A stretch of 64,000 nucleotides of DNA from the NCBI RefSeq assembly GCF_003072645.1, contig NZ_CP028897.1, forward strand, positions 2,927,658 through 2,991,657, read 5' to 3'. The translations under genes were made by a program, and so were the position numbers. The number at the start of each line of letters is the position of its first letter. Position 1 is the first letter of the stretch. Positions 33,720 to 42,706 of the stretch are shown here, in pieces. The notes below the pieces were generated by a model, which had not been told where the DNA came from, ran no database searches, and worked only from the letters and a program-made list of their open reading frames with translations. Source of the DNA: Dongshaea marina (lineage in GTDB: Bacteria; Pseudomonadota; Gammaproteobacteria; Enterobacterales; Aeromonadaceae).

Positions 33720-34125
33720 TAGAGGATGGCATACGAACGCCGGTAGTAGCATCATTTTGAAGCTGGTTTTGTGGTAGCGAAATAGGAACCGAGAACCTGA
33801 CGCGCGATTCTGTACCACTCGTTGCCGTAGTGCTGGCCTCTACCCCAGCATTCAGCATCTTGAGCACCTTGATCCCTCCACTGCCTTTGGTTCCGCTTTC
33901 GTCATGCGTGGTGACAGCCACATCAAAATCGACACTCTCAACCAGTGAGTATGTATTATCCCCCAGGTAAGTGAGCTTGCTACCACTGTTCTTACCACTG
34001 GAACGCTCCACTGGGCAGTTCAATACGGCATTAGAACCGGACTCCCGCAAAGTGGCCTGAGCTCGCTCGACGCCCTGGGCAACCTGCACAAGAACCTTAT
34101 CCACAAAATCATCTAACTCCATCAA
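33697..34125 (-). CDS. Hypothetical protein, 142 aa
   Basis: Begins MMELDDFVDKVLVQVAQGVERAQ, then a strand-rich part with YSLVESVDFDVAVTT and a C-terminal VRFSVPISLP. The pattern recalls 'trypsin-co-occurring' small proteins, an uncertain match. Soluble. It stands alone on the minus strand. Confidence 0.5.
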   Translation of the reverse strand: MMELDDFVDKVLVQVAQGVERAQATLRESGSNAVLNCPVERSSGKNSGSKLTYLGDNTYSLVESVDFDVAVTTHDESGTKGSGGIKVLKMLNAGVEASTTATSGTESRVRFSVPISLPQNQLQNDATTGVRMPSSTKTYHHR

Positions 34126-34335
34126 CGAACCTCGTTATTGTTTAAGTGCTGCTAATTGTTATAGCTTGCTTGATTGTTTATTTTTGAGTCATCCCGCTGA
34201 TATCGGCCATATCATTCTTTGGTGCTGTTCCTTTGTCTTGGGTTTGTACCTGGGGCAGAGATTTAACTTCCTTGTGTCCAGGATTGAAGTGGAACCAGGT
34301 TGATGCCAATAGAGCAAGGCCACTGATGAGAACAG

Positions 34336-34725
34336 CTAACCAGGAGCGGCCAATAGCCCCCTCTGCTCGGCTCTATCCTCCCATCGTTTCTGTAGCTCCT
34401 TACCGGCCTCAAAGTCTGTGCCCTGCATGTACGGTAGATAGAAACACTTTCGGCGCGGTACATCGAACACAAGACGCTCCACTTCAAGAGCCTTTTTCTC
34501 ATCGGTCGATTCTTCAAGACGCCCATAGTACCAGACCCCCATGCCACATAGGTAAGGGGGATTAGGGCGAACACTGATCCGAAAGACAGACCGCTTGCGA
34601 GCTTTGACATTGTCCCGAGTACGCCCATGCACCGGTCGGTTGTAATAACTATTCGGTCCGCACTGCTCATTCCGGCAAAAGAAATGACAGTCAGCACAGC
34701 GGTTTTTCTTAAAGATGTTTAGCAA
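34336..34725 (-). CDS. Cysteine-containing hypothetical protein, 129 aa
   Basis: TTG start at 34725 with GGAG 7 bp upstream. CADCHFFCRNEQC near the N-terminus could bind a metal; later LCGMGVWYYGRL and CFYLPY. An overlapping minus-strand frame (34263-34697) is less likely because it lacks a ribosome site and domain pattern. Unknown family. Confidence 0.45.
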   Translation of the reverse strand: MLNIFKKNRCADCHFFCRNEQCGPNSYYNRPVHGRTRDNVKARKRSVFRISVRPNPPYLCGMGVWYYGRLEESTDEKKALEVERLVFDVPRRKCFYLPYMQGTDFEAGKELQKRWEDRAEQRGLLAAPG

Positions 34726-35005
34726 CGAAAGCTCCCTACGACTATCACTTCAGGCAATCCAACACCCGGTTTATCATCTACTCCCTACAATTGTTTGGCC
34801 AGAACTCCTGATAGAGCGGGTGGCTATCAGATATGGGTGATTTCCAAGTATTTTGGATCACTTTTTCCACCGTGTCATGCTTTGATCCTCTCAATGTTGA
34901 GTTTCCCCCATTTGTTCGAGCAACTGTTGAGCCTGACTAATCATCTCTCTACCACGTTCGTTGGCTTCAGGTCACCTATGCGCAAAATCTCCATCGCTCT
35001 CTGGT

Positions 35006-35563
35006 TCATTGCAGGGCTCCAGGTATACCAAAGCGAGCCATCCCTACTTGAGTTAGCTCTGTTTTGGTTATTTTTTGTGTGGATAACAACTCAGATGGAT
35101 TGGTATTGGATCTTAATAATGGATCATTACTAATAACGGATCGGGGGTCACCGTTGACCTGTCCACTCCCCTGTTTTTTGTCCGATTTGACCTGTCCACT
35201 CTCTGATTTGACCTGTCCACTCCCCTGTTTTTTGTCCGATTTGACCTGTCCACTCTTGGGTGGATGGGTCACTGTTGAGCTATCCACTATTTTTGAGGTG
35301 AACTGATACTGATTTGACTGGTTTTTACGCCCATCACTGTAGTTACCAGCCCTTTTTCGTCGGGTTAGCCAGCCATCATCAACGAGTCGCTTGATACACC
35401 GCTTCACAGTGCTCTCGGACTGCGTGGTCATCTTCGCTATCGTTTCGATGGACGGCCAACAAGCGCCATCATCTCGGCAAAAATCAGCAAGGCAAAGGGC
35501 CACAATCCTTTCTGGCATAGGGATACTCGATTCCCACACAGCTCTTGTGATTGCTATCCCCAC
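35006..35563 (-). CDS. Replication protein O-like winged-helix protein
   Basis: 185 residues, GTG start overlapping the alpA stop by 1 bp. The N-terminal domain (MPERIVALCLADFC, CWPSIETIAKMTTQSESTVKR, LVDDGWLTRR) is the winged helix found in lambda O-like and plasmid Rep proteins. The middle is a repeat (SGQVKSDKKQGS, SGQVKSES) whose DNA carries four GACCTGTCCACTC units, and the 3' region holds a DnaA box. The layout matches a lambda-like origin inside the initiator gene. The tail is unrelated. Function inferred. Confidence 0.72.
   Translation of the reverse strand: MGIAITRAVWESSIPMPERIVALCLADFCRDDGACWPSIETIAKMTTQSESTVKRCIKRLVDDGWLTRRKRAGNYSDGRKNQSNQYQFTSKIVDSSTVTHPPKSGQVKSDKKQGSGQVKSESGQVKSDKKQGSGQVNGDPRSVISNDPLLRSNTNPSELLSTQKITKTELTQVGMARFGIPGALQ
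35078..35255. other. Putative replication origin with four iterons
   Basis: GACCTGTCCACTC begins at 35156, 35189, 35210 and 35243; the units are 33, 21 and 33 bp apart. An AT-rich stretch (35060-35140) adjoins, with a perfect DnaA box TGTGGATAA at 35078-35086. All lie within the O-like gene, as iterons do in lambda O. Confidence 0.6.
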
Positions 35564-35808
35564 TACGCCACTAACTCCTGGCGCCTCTCTACCAGCTCTC
35601 TAACCAAATTCCGCAACTCGTCTGGATTAGATCCATTAACCATTGCTGCCATAACAGCATCAAGCTCAGTAGACACCCACGCTACTGAACGCCCACCGAG
35701 CGACACTGGGGGTGGCACAAGGCCATCATTTATCCTGCCATAGAGGACCGTGTTACTCAGGCCAAGCATTTTTAGAGTTTCGGGGCGACGGACAAATCTA
35801 TAGCTCAT
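35563..35808 (-). CDS. AlpA-family transcriptional regulator
   Basis: 81 residues with the AlpA/MerR-like DNA-binding domain: FVRRPETLKMLGLSNTVLYGRI, PPPVSLGGRSVAWVSTELDA. AlpA proteins activate integrase or excision genes in P4-like and PICI elements. It is transcribed with the O-like gene; the unknown gene and integrase lie upstream. Confidence 0.88.
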   Translation of the reverse strand: MSYRFVRRPETLKMLGLSNTVLYGRINDGLVPPPVSLGGRSVAWVSTELDAVMAAMVNGSNPDELRNLVRELVERRQELVA

Positions 35809-35919
35809 GTTAAGTACCTAACAGCTTCAATTGGAATATAGTGGGAACATTAAAGCACGGATAAAGAACGCGTTAAAGTTATCAGCCCACGTTAACTACC
35901 CATTTAGACTAAAAATTTT

Positions 35920-36498
35920 TTAGTCGATGAAAACTTGAGCAATATATTTGCGAATAGAGTCTACACTTCGAGGAACCTCACCGCTTTCATATATCCGTTG
36001 AGCTATCTCACGTTGGGATAATGTTGGATCCTCGCTAAGAAGCTGAGCAGCTATCTCTTGAGCTTTCTGGACTAAAGGCTTCGCCTGTGCACTACGCTTC
36101 AACCCGCTAACAGCACCAGCCTTTGAGGCCCACTTTTGGCGGTTTTCCGGTGTGGTTTTTTCTTTTTTTAAGCCGTGTATTTCCACAGCCAATTGTGCCC
36201 AGCTCTCTTTAAGCTGATTTGTGCTAGCCTCATAACTCTTGGCTAGCCCAAGCATTTCTTCAAGTTCAATTGCACGCCGTTCCGAAATTTTTGATAACAG
36301 ACTCTGTGTTGATCCAAAAGCAACCAACCTTGTGATTACGTCACAAAGGAGCTCTAGCTCATAAGTCACTTCAATCTCTTGACCCTTAAAGGTTTCCTTA
36401 AGAACCTTTTTTGCAGATTTGCTTGCCTCTACATGATCCGCACCATCCACCATTAACGTACAGAGGCTCTTACTCAGCTCAGATGCATCCATAGACAT
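35920..36498 (-). CDS. Hypothetical protein next to the integrase, 192 aa
   Basis: Start taken at 36498 (MSMDASELSK), overlapping the integrase stop by about 20 bp; an upstream Met at 36531 is possible. Long helices (coiled-coil-like, SKISERRAIELEEMLGLAKSYEAS) and a C-terminal segment LSQREIAQRIYESGEVPRSVDSIRK that looks like a helix-turn-helix. Perhaps a DNA-binding partner of the integrase. Family not recognised. Confidence 0.6.
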   Translation of the reverse strand: MSMDASELSKSLCTLMVDGADHVEASKSAKKVLKETFKGQEIEVTYELELLCDVITRLVAFGSTQSLLSKISERRAIELEEMLGLAKSYEASTNQLKESWAQLAVEIHGLKKEKTTPENRQKWASKAGAVSGLKRSAQAKPLVQKAQEIAAQLLSEDPTLSQREIAQRIYESGEVPRSVDSIRKYIAQVFID

Positions 36499-37702
36499 GC
36501 GCCTGTCCTCCCGACTGTTGGATGTGGTCACTCCACCATGCCATCATTGCCCGGCGTCGCTTCAGGTAATCAGCTCGATTATAAGCTCGCCTGACTTCGT
36601 TTTTGTCCATGTGACTCAGTGCTGCTTCGATAAGGTCTGGGTCGAATAGACCTGATTCATTGAGAGCGGTGCTTGCTAAGGACCTCAAACCATGCGCTAC
36701 CAGTCTATTTTTGTAACCACATTTCCTAAGCATCTTGTTCACCGTTGCAGATGATGCGCGCTTGTTTAGGTCAGAGTCCGACACAAAGATCCACTCTGTG
36801 TGCCCACTGATAGGGCGTACTGTATCCAGTATTTTTAAACACTGCGGTGTCAGAGGGATTGTGTGTGTCTTGCCCATCTTCATTTTGCTAGCCGGGATAA
36901 CCCAGACATTGCGTTCAAGGTCTAGTTCATCCCATCTGGCAGTGGATGCCTCCCCCGGACGAGACATGGTGTGCAGCTGCCACTCGAACATGGCCTTAGT
37001 AATAATCCGTGACTTGGATTCAGAGACTCGCTTCAATAGCTCACCCAATTCATCGGGCCTAAGTGTTGGCAGATGCTCTTTCTTCGGTGATTTGAATACC
37101 GAACGGATCCCCATCAAAGGGTTGGCTTGAATAAGGCCAGCATTAACTGCATACGTCATCACCTCATTAGCTCGCTGGCAAAGGCGTTTCACGCTCTCCA
37201 ACTTCCGTTGCTTTGCTAATGGCTGTAGAGCTTCGATAGCTAAGGGAGCTGTGATTTTATGAATGGGAACATCACCAATCATTGGGAATAGATGATTTTC
37301 AAGTGAGCTCCACACATCAAAAGCATAGTCTTCAGTGAGGCTCTCTCGTTTCACCTCAAACCATAGCGAAGCGATATACTGAAAGGTATTTAGATGGGCT
37401 CCCTCCGCCTCCCTTCGTTGTCTATCTCGGTGCTCTTTCGGATCAACGTCTTGAGCCAGAAGCACCCTATACTCTCGCCGGAACTCTCTAGCTTCAGACA
37501 ATGATGTTTCTGGAAAAGAGCCTAACCCTATCTGTGTGCGCTTTTTTATGAAGGGGCGCTGATAATTGAACAGCCATTTTTTGCTACCGTTTGGGTGAAC
37601 ACGCAGGCGGAGACCTTCGCCATCAACCAGGACATACTCTTTGTCCTTTGGCTTAGCGGCCTTAATCTCTGTTGTTGTGAGCGGTTTTGTTGTCCTGCCC
37701 AT
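36479..37702 (-). CDS. Tyrosine integrase (P4-type)
   Basis: 407 residues with the DUF4102 arm-binding N-terminus (LTTTEIKAAKPKDKEYVLVD, LRVHPNGSKKWLFNYQ), a SAM-like core-binding domain and a catalytic domain showing SRPGEA (Arg), AHGLRS (His and Arg) and RRAYNRADY (nucleophile Tyr). P4-type integrases commonly target tRNA and tmRNA genes. The Met at 37702 has GGAGAAAG upstream; a Met at 37741 lacks a site. It lies just inside the right att repeat. Confidence 0.93.
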   Translation of the reverse strand: MGRTTKPLTTTEIKAAKPKDKEYVLVDGEGLRLRVHPNGSKKWLFNYQRPFIKKRTQIGLGSFPETSLSEAREFRREYRVLLAQDVDPKEHRDRQRREAEGAHLNTFQYIASLWFEVKRESLTEDYAFDVWSSLENHLFPMIGDVPIHKITAPLAIEALQPLAKQRKLESVKRLCQRANEVMTYAVNAGLIQANPLMGIRSVFKSPKKEHLPTLRPDELGELLKRVSESKSRIITKAMFEWQLHTMSRPGEASTARWDELDLERNVWVIPASKMKMGKTHTIPLTPQCLKILDTVRPISGHTEWIFVSDSDLNKRASSATVNKMLRKCGYKNRLVAHGLRSLASTALNESGLFDPDLIEAALSHMDKNEVRRAYNRADYLKRRRAMMAWWSDHIQQSGGQAHVYGCI

Positions 37703-37796
37703 AACTTTCTCCAGCAAAGGTACACAGAACCCGTGTACCAATTCATGTACCCAAAATTGTAGGATGTCAGCACATCTCTACGGACGTTCTGGTAAT

Positions 37797-37838
37797 AAAA
37801 AAGCCCGCAAAACCAAGCGTGAGCTCAATCTTGCGGGC
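37797..37838 (-). terminator. Island-borne replacement terminator for ssrA
   Basis: GCCCGCAA (37803-37810) pairs with TTGCGGGC (37831-37838); T tract on the minus strand. It follows the tmRNA 3' end directly after the att site. It replaces the original terminator, now 27 kb away at 10553-10592. Confidence 0.75.
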
Positions 37839-37858
37839 CTCTCCGACCTTGGTCAGGT

Positions 37859-37885
37859 CTGTAGGTGGTGGAGCTGGGGGGAGTC
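37859..37885. other. Right attachment site within the ssrA 3' end
   Basis: CTGTAGGTGGTGGAGCTGGG... spans the last 20 bases of ssrA and 7 bp beyond, matching the left repeat at 10615-10640 but for one G. Confidence 0.85.
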
Positions 37886-38226
37886 GAACCCCCGTCCGAA
37901 AAACCTACGCCTTCGGTACTACATGCTTAGCCCAATCTTGACATTCGCCGGCAAGCTGCTGATGGGCAAGCTACTGACCGACTAGCCTAATTCGATTTAA
38001 CGCTTCAGACCCTAGGCAAGGTATCCACGCGATCCTGTGAGGGATGACCCTCAAAGCCCCTAAGTCACAGGCAAGTTAGGGAAGAGGGGCCTTTGCAGGT
38101 TATTAAGCTGCTAGAGCGTAGTTGTCTTCGTTTGCAACTATTAGTTTGCGGCTTTTTTACGAGGCCAACCGCACCTCGGCATGCACCTTGGGTTTCGTGA
38201 ATTCCGTCGAGTCCTGAATCAGCCCC
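37866..38226 (-). ncRNA. ssrA: tmRNA (ssrA)
   Basis: 361 nt. The 5' GGGGCTGATTCAGGA and the 3' TTCGACTCCCCCCAGCTCCACCA-type end form the alanyl-tRNA-like domain. The tag frame (38103-38135) reads ANEDNYALAA then stop, resuming at GCA. It rescues stalled ribosomes with SmpB, whose gene lies 76 bp upstream. The island uses its 3' end and leaves the gene intact. Confidence 0.97.
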
Positions 38227-38302
38227 AAGTGACAGGCGATATACTAACGAAAATCGCCTTAAAATCAAGGGAAAAGATAACAAAAGTTATCTTTTCTCAG
38301 TG

Positions 38303-38788
38303 TTAACGCACACTATTCTTCATCATGCGTTCTTTTTGTACTTTCCACTCCCTATCCTTAGTGGAAGTGCGCTTATCGTGGGATTGTTTACCCTTGGCAA
38401 GGCCAATCTTGAGTTTGACCCATGCCTTACTCCAGTATAGCTCCAAAGCAACCAGAGTATAGCCCTGGCGCTCAACCAGCCCCTGCATCCGATCGATTTC
38501 ACGACGGTGCATCAGGAGTTTGCGGGTTCTCTCGGGATCGCATACCACATGACTAGATGCAGCATCCAGCGGGGTAAAGGTTCCTCCCAGCAAAAATGCC
38601 TGCCCCTGACGCAAAATCACATATGCGTCACTAATGTTGCCTTTTCCGGCGCGCAGCGACTTAACTTCCCATCCCTGAAGCTCAAGGCCTGCCTCATAAG
38701 TCTCTTCAATAAAGTACTCATGACGCGCCTTTTTATTGAGGGCGATGGTACTGGCGCTCGCCTTTGATTTTGATTTTTTCTTTGCCAT
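38303..38788 (-). CDS. smpB: SsrA-binding protein SmpB
   Basis: 161 residues, usual length. [22 protein letters not shown]-like start, [18 protein letters not shown] and a basic disordered tail ending KNSVR. Binds tmRNA and delivers it to the ribosome. Next to ssrA, as in most gammaproteobacteria. Confidence 0.97.
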   Translation of the reverse strand: MAKKKSKSKASASTIALNKKARHEYFIEETYEAGLELQGWEVKSLRAGKGNISDAYVILRQGQAFLLGGTFTPLDAASSHVVCDPERTRKLLMHRREIDRMQGLVERQGYTLVALELYWSKAWVKLKIGLAKGKQSHDKRTSTKDREWKVQKERMMKNSVR

Positions 38789-38875
38789 AGGCAGGCTATT
38801 ATACGCGGCGCCGCCACTGAGTAAACCGCCAGAATCAAATTAGGATTTTCCGGTTGAGGCTTTATGCCCTGGGGA

Positions 38876-39670
38876 TTATTTTTTGCTCTGCTCTGGCTCT
38901 AGCTGACCACTGCGAGACATAAAGATCAGCTGATTGAGTCGACCTCTGGCCTTGAGTTTCTTAAGACCTCGGTTAAATTTATCCAGTAGCGATTGAGCGT
39001 TAGCCCCCTTCTTGGAGAGCAGCAGATAACTCATCTGAACCATCGCCGCCTTAGGGTGATTGGTAAAGAGATCAACCGTGTACTGGGGATACCACTGACG
39101 TAACGAGTAGTAACCGACGTCAATCGACTCAAGGGTTGCATCTATCTTACCCGCCAACATTAGATCGAAGCTCTGCTTGAGGCGGTCGACAAACAGCACA
39201 TCAATCTCTCCCTCTTCAATCGCCTTATAAAAATCGGCACTGTAAGTATAACCATTGATGGCTGCAATCCGTACCCCCTTGAGATCGCTAAAGCTGTTCC
39301 AGTTCAGGGGGTGCCCCTTCATATGGAACCAGACTATGGTTTCACTCATCAGAGGATCGCTATAGAGATGATCTTCGCGGCGAGCCTTGGACTCATACCA
39401 GTGGGCCGTCCCGCTTACCATTCCATCGCGGGATTGATTGTAAGCCTGAGTCCAGGGCATAAACTTGTAGTCAACCTCTACCCCCTCATAGCGAAATGAC
39501 TCAGAGACAATCGCCGGGACAAGTCCCTTGAGCTTAAAGCGTTCGGAGTTTAGGGGAGGAAACTCGCCGGTCGAAATGGTGATGGTTTCTGCCGAGGCCA
39601 AGCCAGGCAGGAGATTTCCAAGGACAATCAATAATCCAATCCAAAGCAATCGATACAGCCGCCCCATCAT
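38876..39670 (-). CDS. Periplasmic solute-binding protein, SBP_bac_3 type
   Basis: 264 residues: signal peptide to about residue 27 (ending ASA), then TITISTGEFPPLNS, the first strand of the family, and FMPWTQAYNQSRDG, a conserved motif of gammaproteobacterial transporter substrate-binding-domain proteins. Orphan: no permease nearby. One of five such genes in the window. Ligand unknown. Confidence 0.85.
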   Translation of the reverse strand: MMGRLYRLLWIGLLIVLGNLLPGLASAETITISTGEFPPLNSERFKLKGLVPAIVSESFRYEGVEVDYKFMPWTQAYNQSRDGMVSGTAHWYESKARREDHLYSDPLMSETIVWFHMKGHPLNWNSFSDLKGVRIAAINGYTYSADFYKAIEEGEIDVLFVDRLKQSFDLMLAGKIDATLESIDVGYYSLRQWYPQYTVDLFTNHPKAAMVQMSYLLLSKKGANAQSLLDKFNRGLKKLKARGRLNQLIFMSRSGQLEPEQSKK

Positions 39671-39783
39671 GATCCATCACCCTATTGCTTCCCTCTCCCA
39701 TAACCATAGCAGAAGCATCTGCGGCGATGATCTTGTTCACGGGTGGGAATAACCTGAACCGTCTCCGTTAGCAGCCTGACAGC

Positions 39784-41580
39784 TTAATCAAAAAACAGGG
39801 CATTGGCTTCCAATTCGGGAATCGCATCCGTGACCCTATTCTCAACCAGCAGCACCTTGGCGACCCTCAGTAACAGGCGCTGGATCTCACGCATCGTCTG
39901 ACAATCATTCATCAAAGAGCTGGCAACCAGGGGATCGACTCTGTTACTCAAGATCAGCAGCTCCAGATCATCCCGATCCTGACTGGCATCATGGCGTAAG
40001 CGTTTTTTTTGCTCCTCTGCCCAGCGCTGCCGGTCTTCAGGATCCCCAACTTTAGGCAGGTGATGCATCCCTCGCAGTAAGCCAATTAACCGCTCCTGAA
40101 GCTGATGGTATTTATCACGCAATGGCCGTGCGCCGGTCAGGATCGCCGAAGACATATTATGCTGAATGTTGCGCTCCAGCCGGATCACCTCCACTATGGT
40201 CCGGCAAACCGAGACCAGCTGATCGATACGTTCTATATCCTTTTCACTCATCCCCTCTTTGCAGGTCGCAGCAAAGGTCAGGATCTCGCCGAACAGGGTC
40301 TTGGCTCTCTGGTAGTAGAGAAGTTTCACCGAGGGCCAGACATTATCCGCAGAGCGAAGCACCTCATTGGTCGGCTTGGTCGAATAAATTGCATGGCGCG
40401 GCACCCCCACTAACCCACGGGCTGTGATCTTCTGAAACTGGTGAAACAGGTGCGCCGTCTCCCGAACCAGAGACTCCAGGGCTGAGGCCGAGGTGCCGCC
40501 CGCCATCTTGGTCAGATAACGTGCGTGAATTACGTTATCCTGGGTCTTACGCCTGGGCAGGACCCACTGAATAAAACGGATCAGGGGATCGACAAAGGGC
40601 ACCAGCAGCAACACACCCAGCAGATTGAACAGGGAGTGAAAAAGGGCCAGTCTCAGGGTGTAATCACCCGAGTTAATCTGCAGCAGATCGGCCAGCATGT
40701 TATTGAAGGTCAACAGGGGATAGAAGAGAGAGATCACCACAACACTAGTGATGAGGTTAAACACCAGGTGGGCTAACGCGAGCCGCTTTCCCTCCAGGTG
40801 GGCCTGAATCGAGCCAAGAATCGCGGTGATGGTGGTTCCAAGATTTGAGCCAATCGCCACCGCCAGTGCATTCACATAGCTAAGCTGTCCCGTGCTCAGA
40901 GCGGCAATGGTCAGCAGCAGGGTTGCGTGACTCGACTGCAATACCAGGGTGATCAGGATCCCGATGGGAATAAAGATCAATAACCCCTTCCACCCGTGAA
41001 AGTGATATTTACCCAACTCTATGGTCTGGCTGAAACTTTCAAACCCCTCCTTGATAAAATCGATTCCAAGAAACAGAAATCCCACCCCGGCCAGTACAAA
41101 GCCACAGCCACGAATGGTTCTTTGATTGAATGAGATGAGAACGATCGCCGGGACCAACAGGGGTAAGGCGTAAGCCGCAACCTTAATTTTCAGGCCCAGG
41201 GCCGCAATGAGCCAGGCCCCTGTGGTGGTTCCAAGGTTTGCACCAAAGATGATGCCGATCCCCGCCTTAAGGCTCAAAAGTCCGGCGCTGAGAAATGAGA
41301 TGGTGAGCAGGGATATGAGTGAGCTGGACTGCGCCAGGGCCGTGGTGATCACCCCCAGAGATAAACTTCGGGGTATGGTATTGGTAAAACGTCGCAGATA
41401 CTCTTTTAATTGCTCGCTACTGAGCTGAGAGAACCCCTGCTCAAGAAAATACATCCCAAACAGGAATACCGCGATCCCTGCGGTGATCAGCTGCACATGA
41501 TGATTGCGCGACACCAACCAAATCAAAGCCAGAACCGCAATCACCAAAGAAACAAACGTGAATTGGCGATTATTAAACAT
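39784..41580 (-). CDS. Na/Pi cotransporter family protein
   Basis: 598 residues. The membrane half has two inverted repeats with the hallmark glutamine-serine motifs: LAQSSSLISLLT (about residue 83) and LVLQSSHATLLL (about 213). The C-terminal third is soluble and helical, like the PhoU-like domain of NptA/YjbB proteins. Predicted to export or import phosphate with sodium at the inner membrane. Stand-alone gene. No PHO box was recognised upstream. Confidence 0.88.
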   Translation of the reverse strand: MFNNRQFTFVSLVIAVLALIWLVSRNHHVQLITAGIAVFLFGMYFLEQGFSQLSSEQLKEYLRRFTNTIPRSLSLGVITTALAQSSSLISLLTISFLSAGLLSLKAGIGIIFGANLGTTTGAWLIAALGLKIKVAAYALPLLVPAIVLISFNQRTIRGCGFVLAGVGFLFLGIDFIKEGFESFSQTIELGKYHFHGWKGLLIFIPIGILITLVLQSSHATLLLTIAALSTGQLSYVNALAVAIGSNLGTTITAILGSIQAHLEGKRLALAHLVFNLITSVVVISLFYPLLTFNNMLADLLQINSGDYTLRLALFHSLFNLLGVLLLVPFVDPLIRFIQWVLPRRKTQDNVIHARYLTKMAGGTSASALESLVRETAHLFHQFQKITARGLVGVPRHAIYSTKPTNEVLRSADNVWPSVKLLYYQRAKTLFGEILTFAATCKEGMSEKDIERIDQLVSVCRTIVEVIRLERNIQHNMSSAILTGARPLRDKYHQLQERLIGLLRGMHHLPKVGDPEDRQRWAEEQKKRLRHDASQDRDDLELLILSNRVDPLVASSLMNDCQTMREIQRLLLRVAKVLLVENRVTDAIPELEANALFFD

Positions 41581-41832
41581 CCCTGAACTACCTTCGTCCG
41601 CTGTGATTATTATTTTTGTTCTCCTCTTTAAGGTTAATACAGTTTGAGAGGTTTCTTTGGAAAATTAACACTTTAGTTTAAATTCTTGGGATAGTTCACA
41701 TAACTCAAGCTTTGCTTGTCGCTCTCTGGCTGCGTTGGCCTTTTGGATCCGGGCACAATCTCAACTCTCTCTTTCGTTTTGTGGTGCAACTCGCTACCAT
41801 CAATCTCATCTGGGTATGTCTAAGGAATTAAG

Positions 41833-42648
41833 ATGGAGAAGACACGAGTCTGTATTATCGGTTGTGCCGGACGGATGGGGCGCGCCCTGCTGGAGGCTGT
41901 CTATCAATCAACCAATGCCGTCATTGGTGCGGCTATTGAAACCCCGGGAAACGAAGTCCTGGGACTGGATGCAGGGCAACTGATCGGCCCGGAACGGCTC
42001 GGGGTGCCTGTGGTCAGTAGCCTGGCAAGTGTTGTCGACTCAGTGGATGTGATCATAGATTTCAGTGAGCCCTCGGCGACCCTGGCCCACGGTGAGATCG
42101 CCGCACAAAGCAAGGTCCCTATGATTGTCGGAACTACGGGCTTTAGCAGCGAGCAGAAAAAGCGTTTACACGCTTTGAGCGAGCGGATCCCCCTGGTGAT
42201 CTCCTCCAACTACAGCATTGGGGTTAACCTGCTGTTCCGTTTGCTCCGAGAGGCCGCTGCCGTGATGGGAGATGAAGCGGATATTGAGATCATCGAGGCC
42301 CACCATAGATTTAAGATCGATGCTCCCAGTGGGACGGCGCTAAGTATGGGCGAAGAGATTGCCAAAACATTAGGCCGTGACCTTCAGCAACATGCGGTCT
42401 ACGGCCGTGAGGGGATCACCGGCGAGCGAGACCCCAAGACCATAGGTTTTTCAACCATCCGCGCCGGGGACATAGTAGGCGATCATAAGGTGCTGTTTGC
42501 CACCCTGGGTGAGCGGATCGAAATCTCTCATAAGGCCAGTAATCGCCTGACCTTTGCCGCAGGCGCGGTGCGTGCAGCCTGCTGGGTAGTCTCTCAGCCA
42601 CAGCGAGTTTATGATATGCAGGATGTATTAGGGTTTAACAAAGGCTAA
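41833..42648 (+). CDS. dapB: 4-hydroxy-tetrahydrodipicolinate reductase
   Basis: 271 residues, usual length. The Rossmann GCAGRMGRAL motif binds NAD(P)H; VGTTGF and SSNYSIGVNLL follow; EAHHRFKIDAPSGTA holds the catalytic His and Lys. Makes tetrahydrodipicolinate for lysine and peptidoglycan synthesis. TAAGGAAT lies upstream. carAB, its frequent neighbour in other gammaproteobacteria, is absent here. Confidence 0.96.
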   Translation: MEKTRVCIIGCAGRMGRALLEAVYQSTNAVIGAAIETPGNEVLGLDAGQLIGPERLGVPVVSSLASVVDSVDVIIDFSEPSATLAHGEIAAQSKVPMIVGTTGFSSEQKKRLHALSERIPLVISSNYSIGVNLLFRLLREAAAVMGDEADIEIIEAHHRFKIDAPSGTALSMGEEIAKTLGRDLQQHAVYGREGITGERDPKTIGFSTIRAGDIVGDHKVLFATLGERIEISHKASNRLTFAAGAVRAACWVVSQPQRVYDMQDVLGFNKG

Positions 42649-42706
42649 ACTTATAGCAAACCCTGATCTCAAGGGGTCTGGGCCCCTTGTCACTGCCAAG
42701 GATCTG

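Larger units (their letters stand above)
10615..37885. mobile_element. 27-kb genomic island integrated in ssrA, phage-satellite-like
   Basis: Direct repeats of the ssrA 3' end bound the segment, and the tyrosine integrase lies just inside the right repeat. Order from right to left: int, unknown gene, AlpA, O-like replication protein, small genes, exonuclease, zinc-ribbon protein, Phd-like gene, RusA, then plus-strand resolvase block, Rha, primase-helicase, Rha, and a RES-Xre pair. There are no capsid, portal, terminase, tail, lysis or conjugation genes. The int-alpA-replication module resembles Gram-negative phage-inducible islands; the class is inferred. Two IS21 copies and one IscB element inserted later. 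Confidence 0.85.

Noticed and set aside
34263-34697. An overlapping minus-strand frame of 144 codons
   Set aside because: It overlaps the better-supported frame at 34336-34725 and lacks a ribosome site.
10615-37885. The island as a complete prophage
   Set aside because: No capsid, portal, terminase, tail or lysis gene is present.
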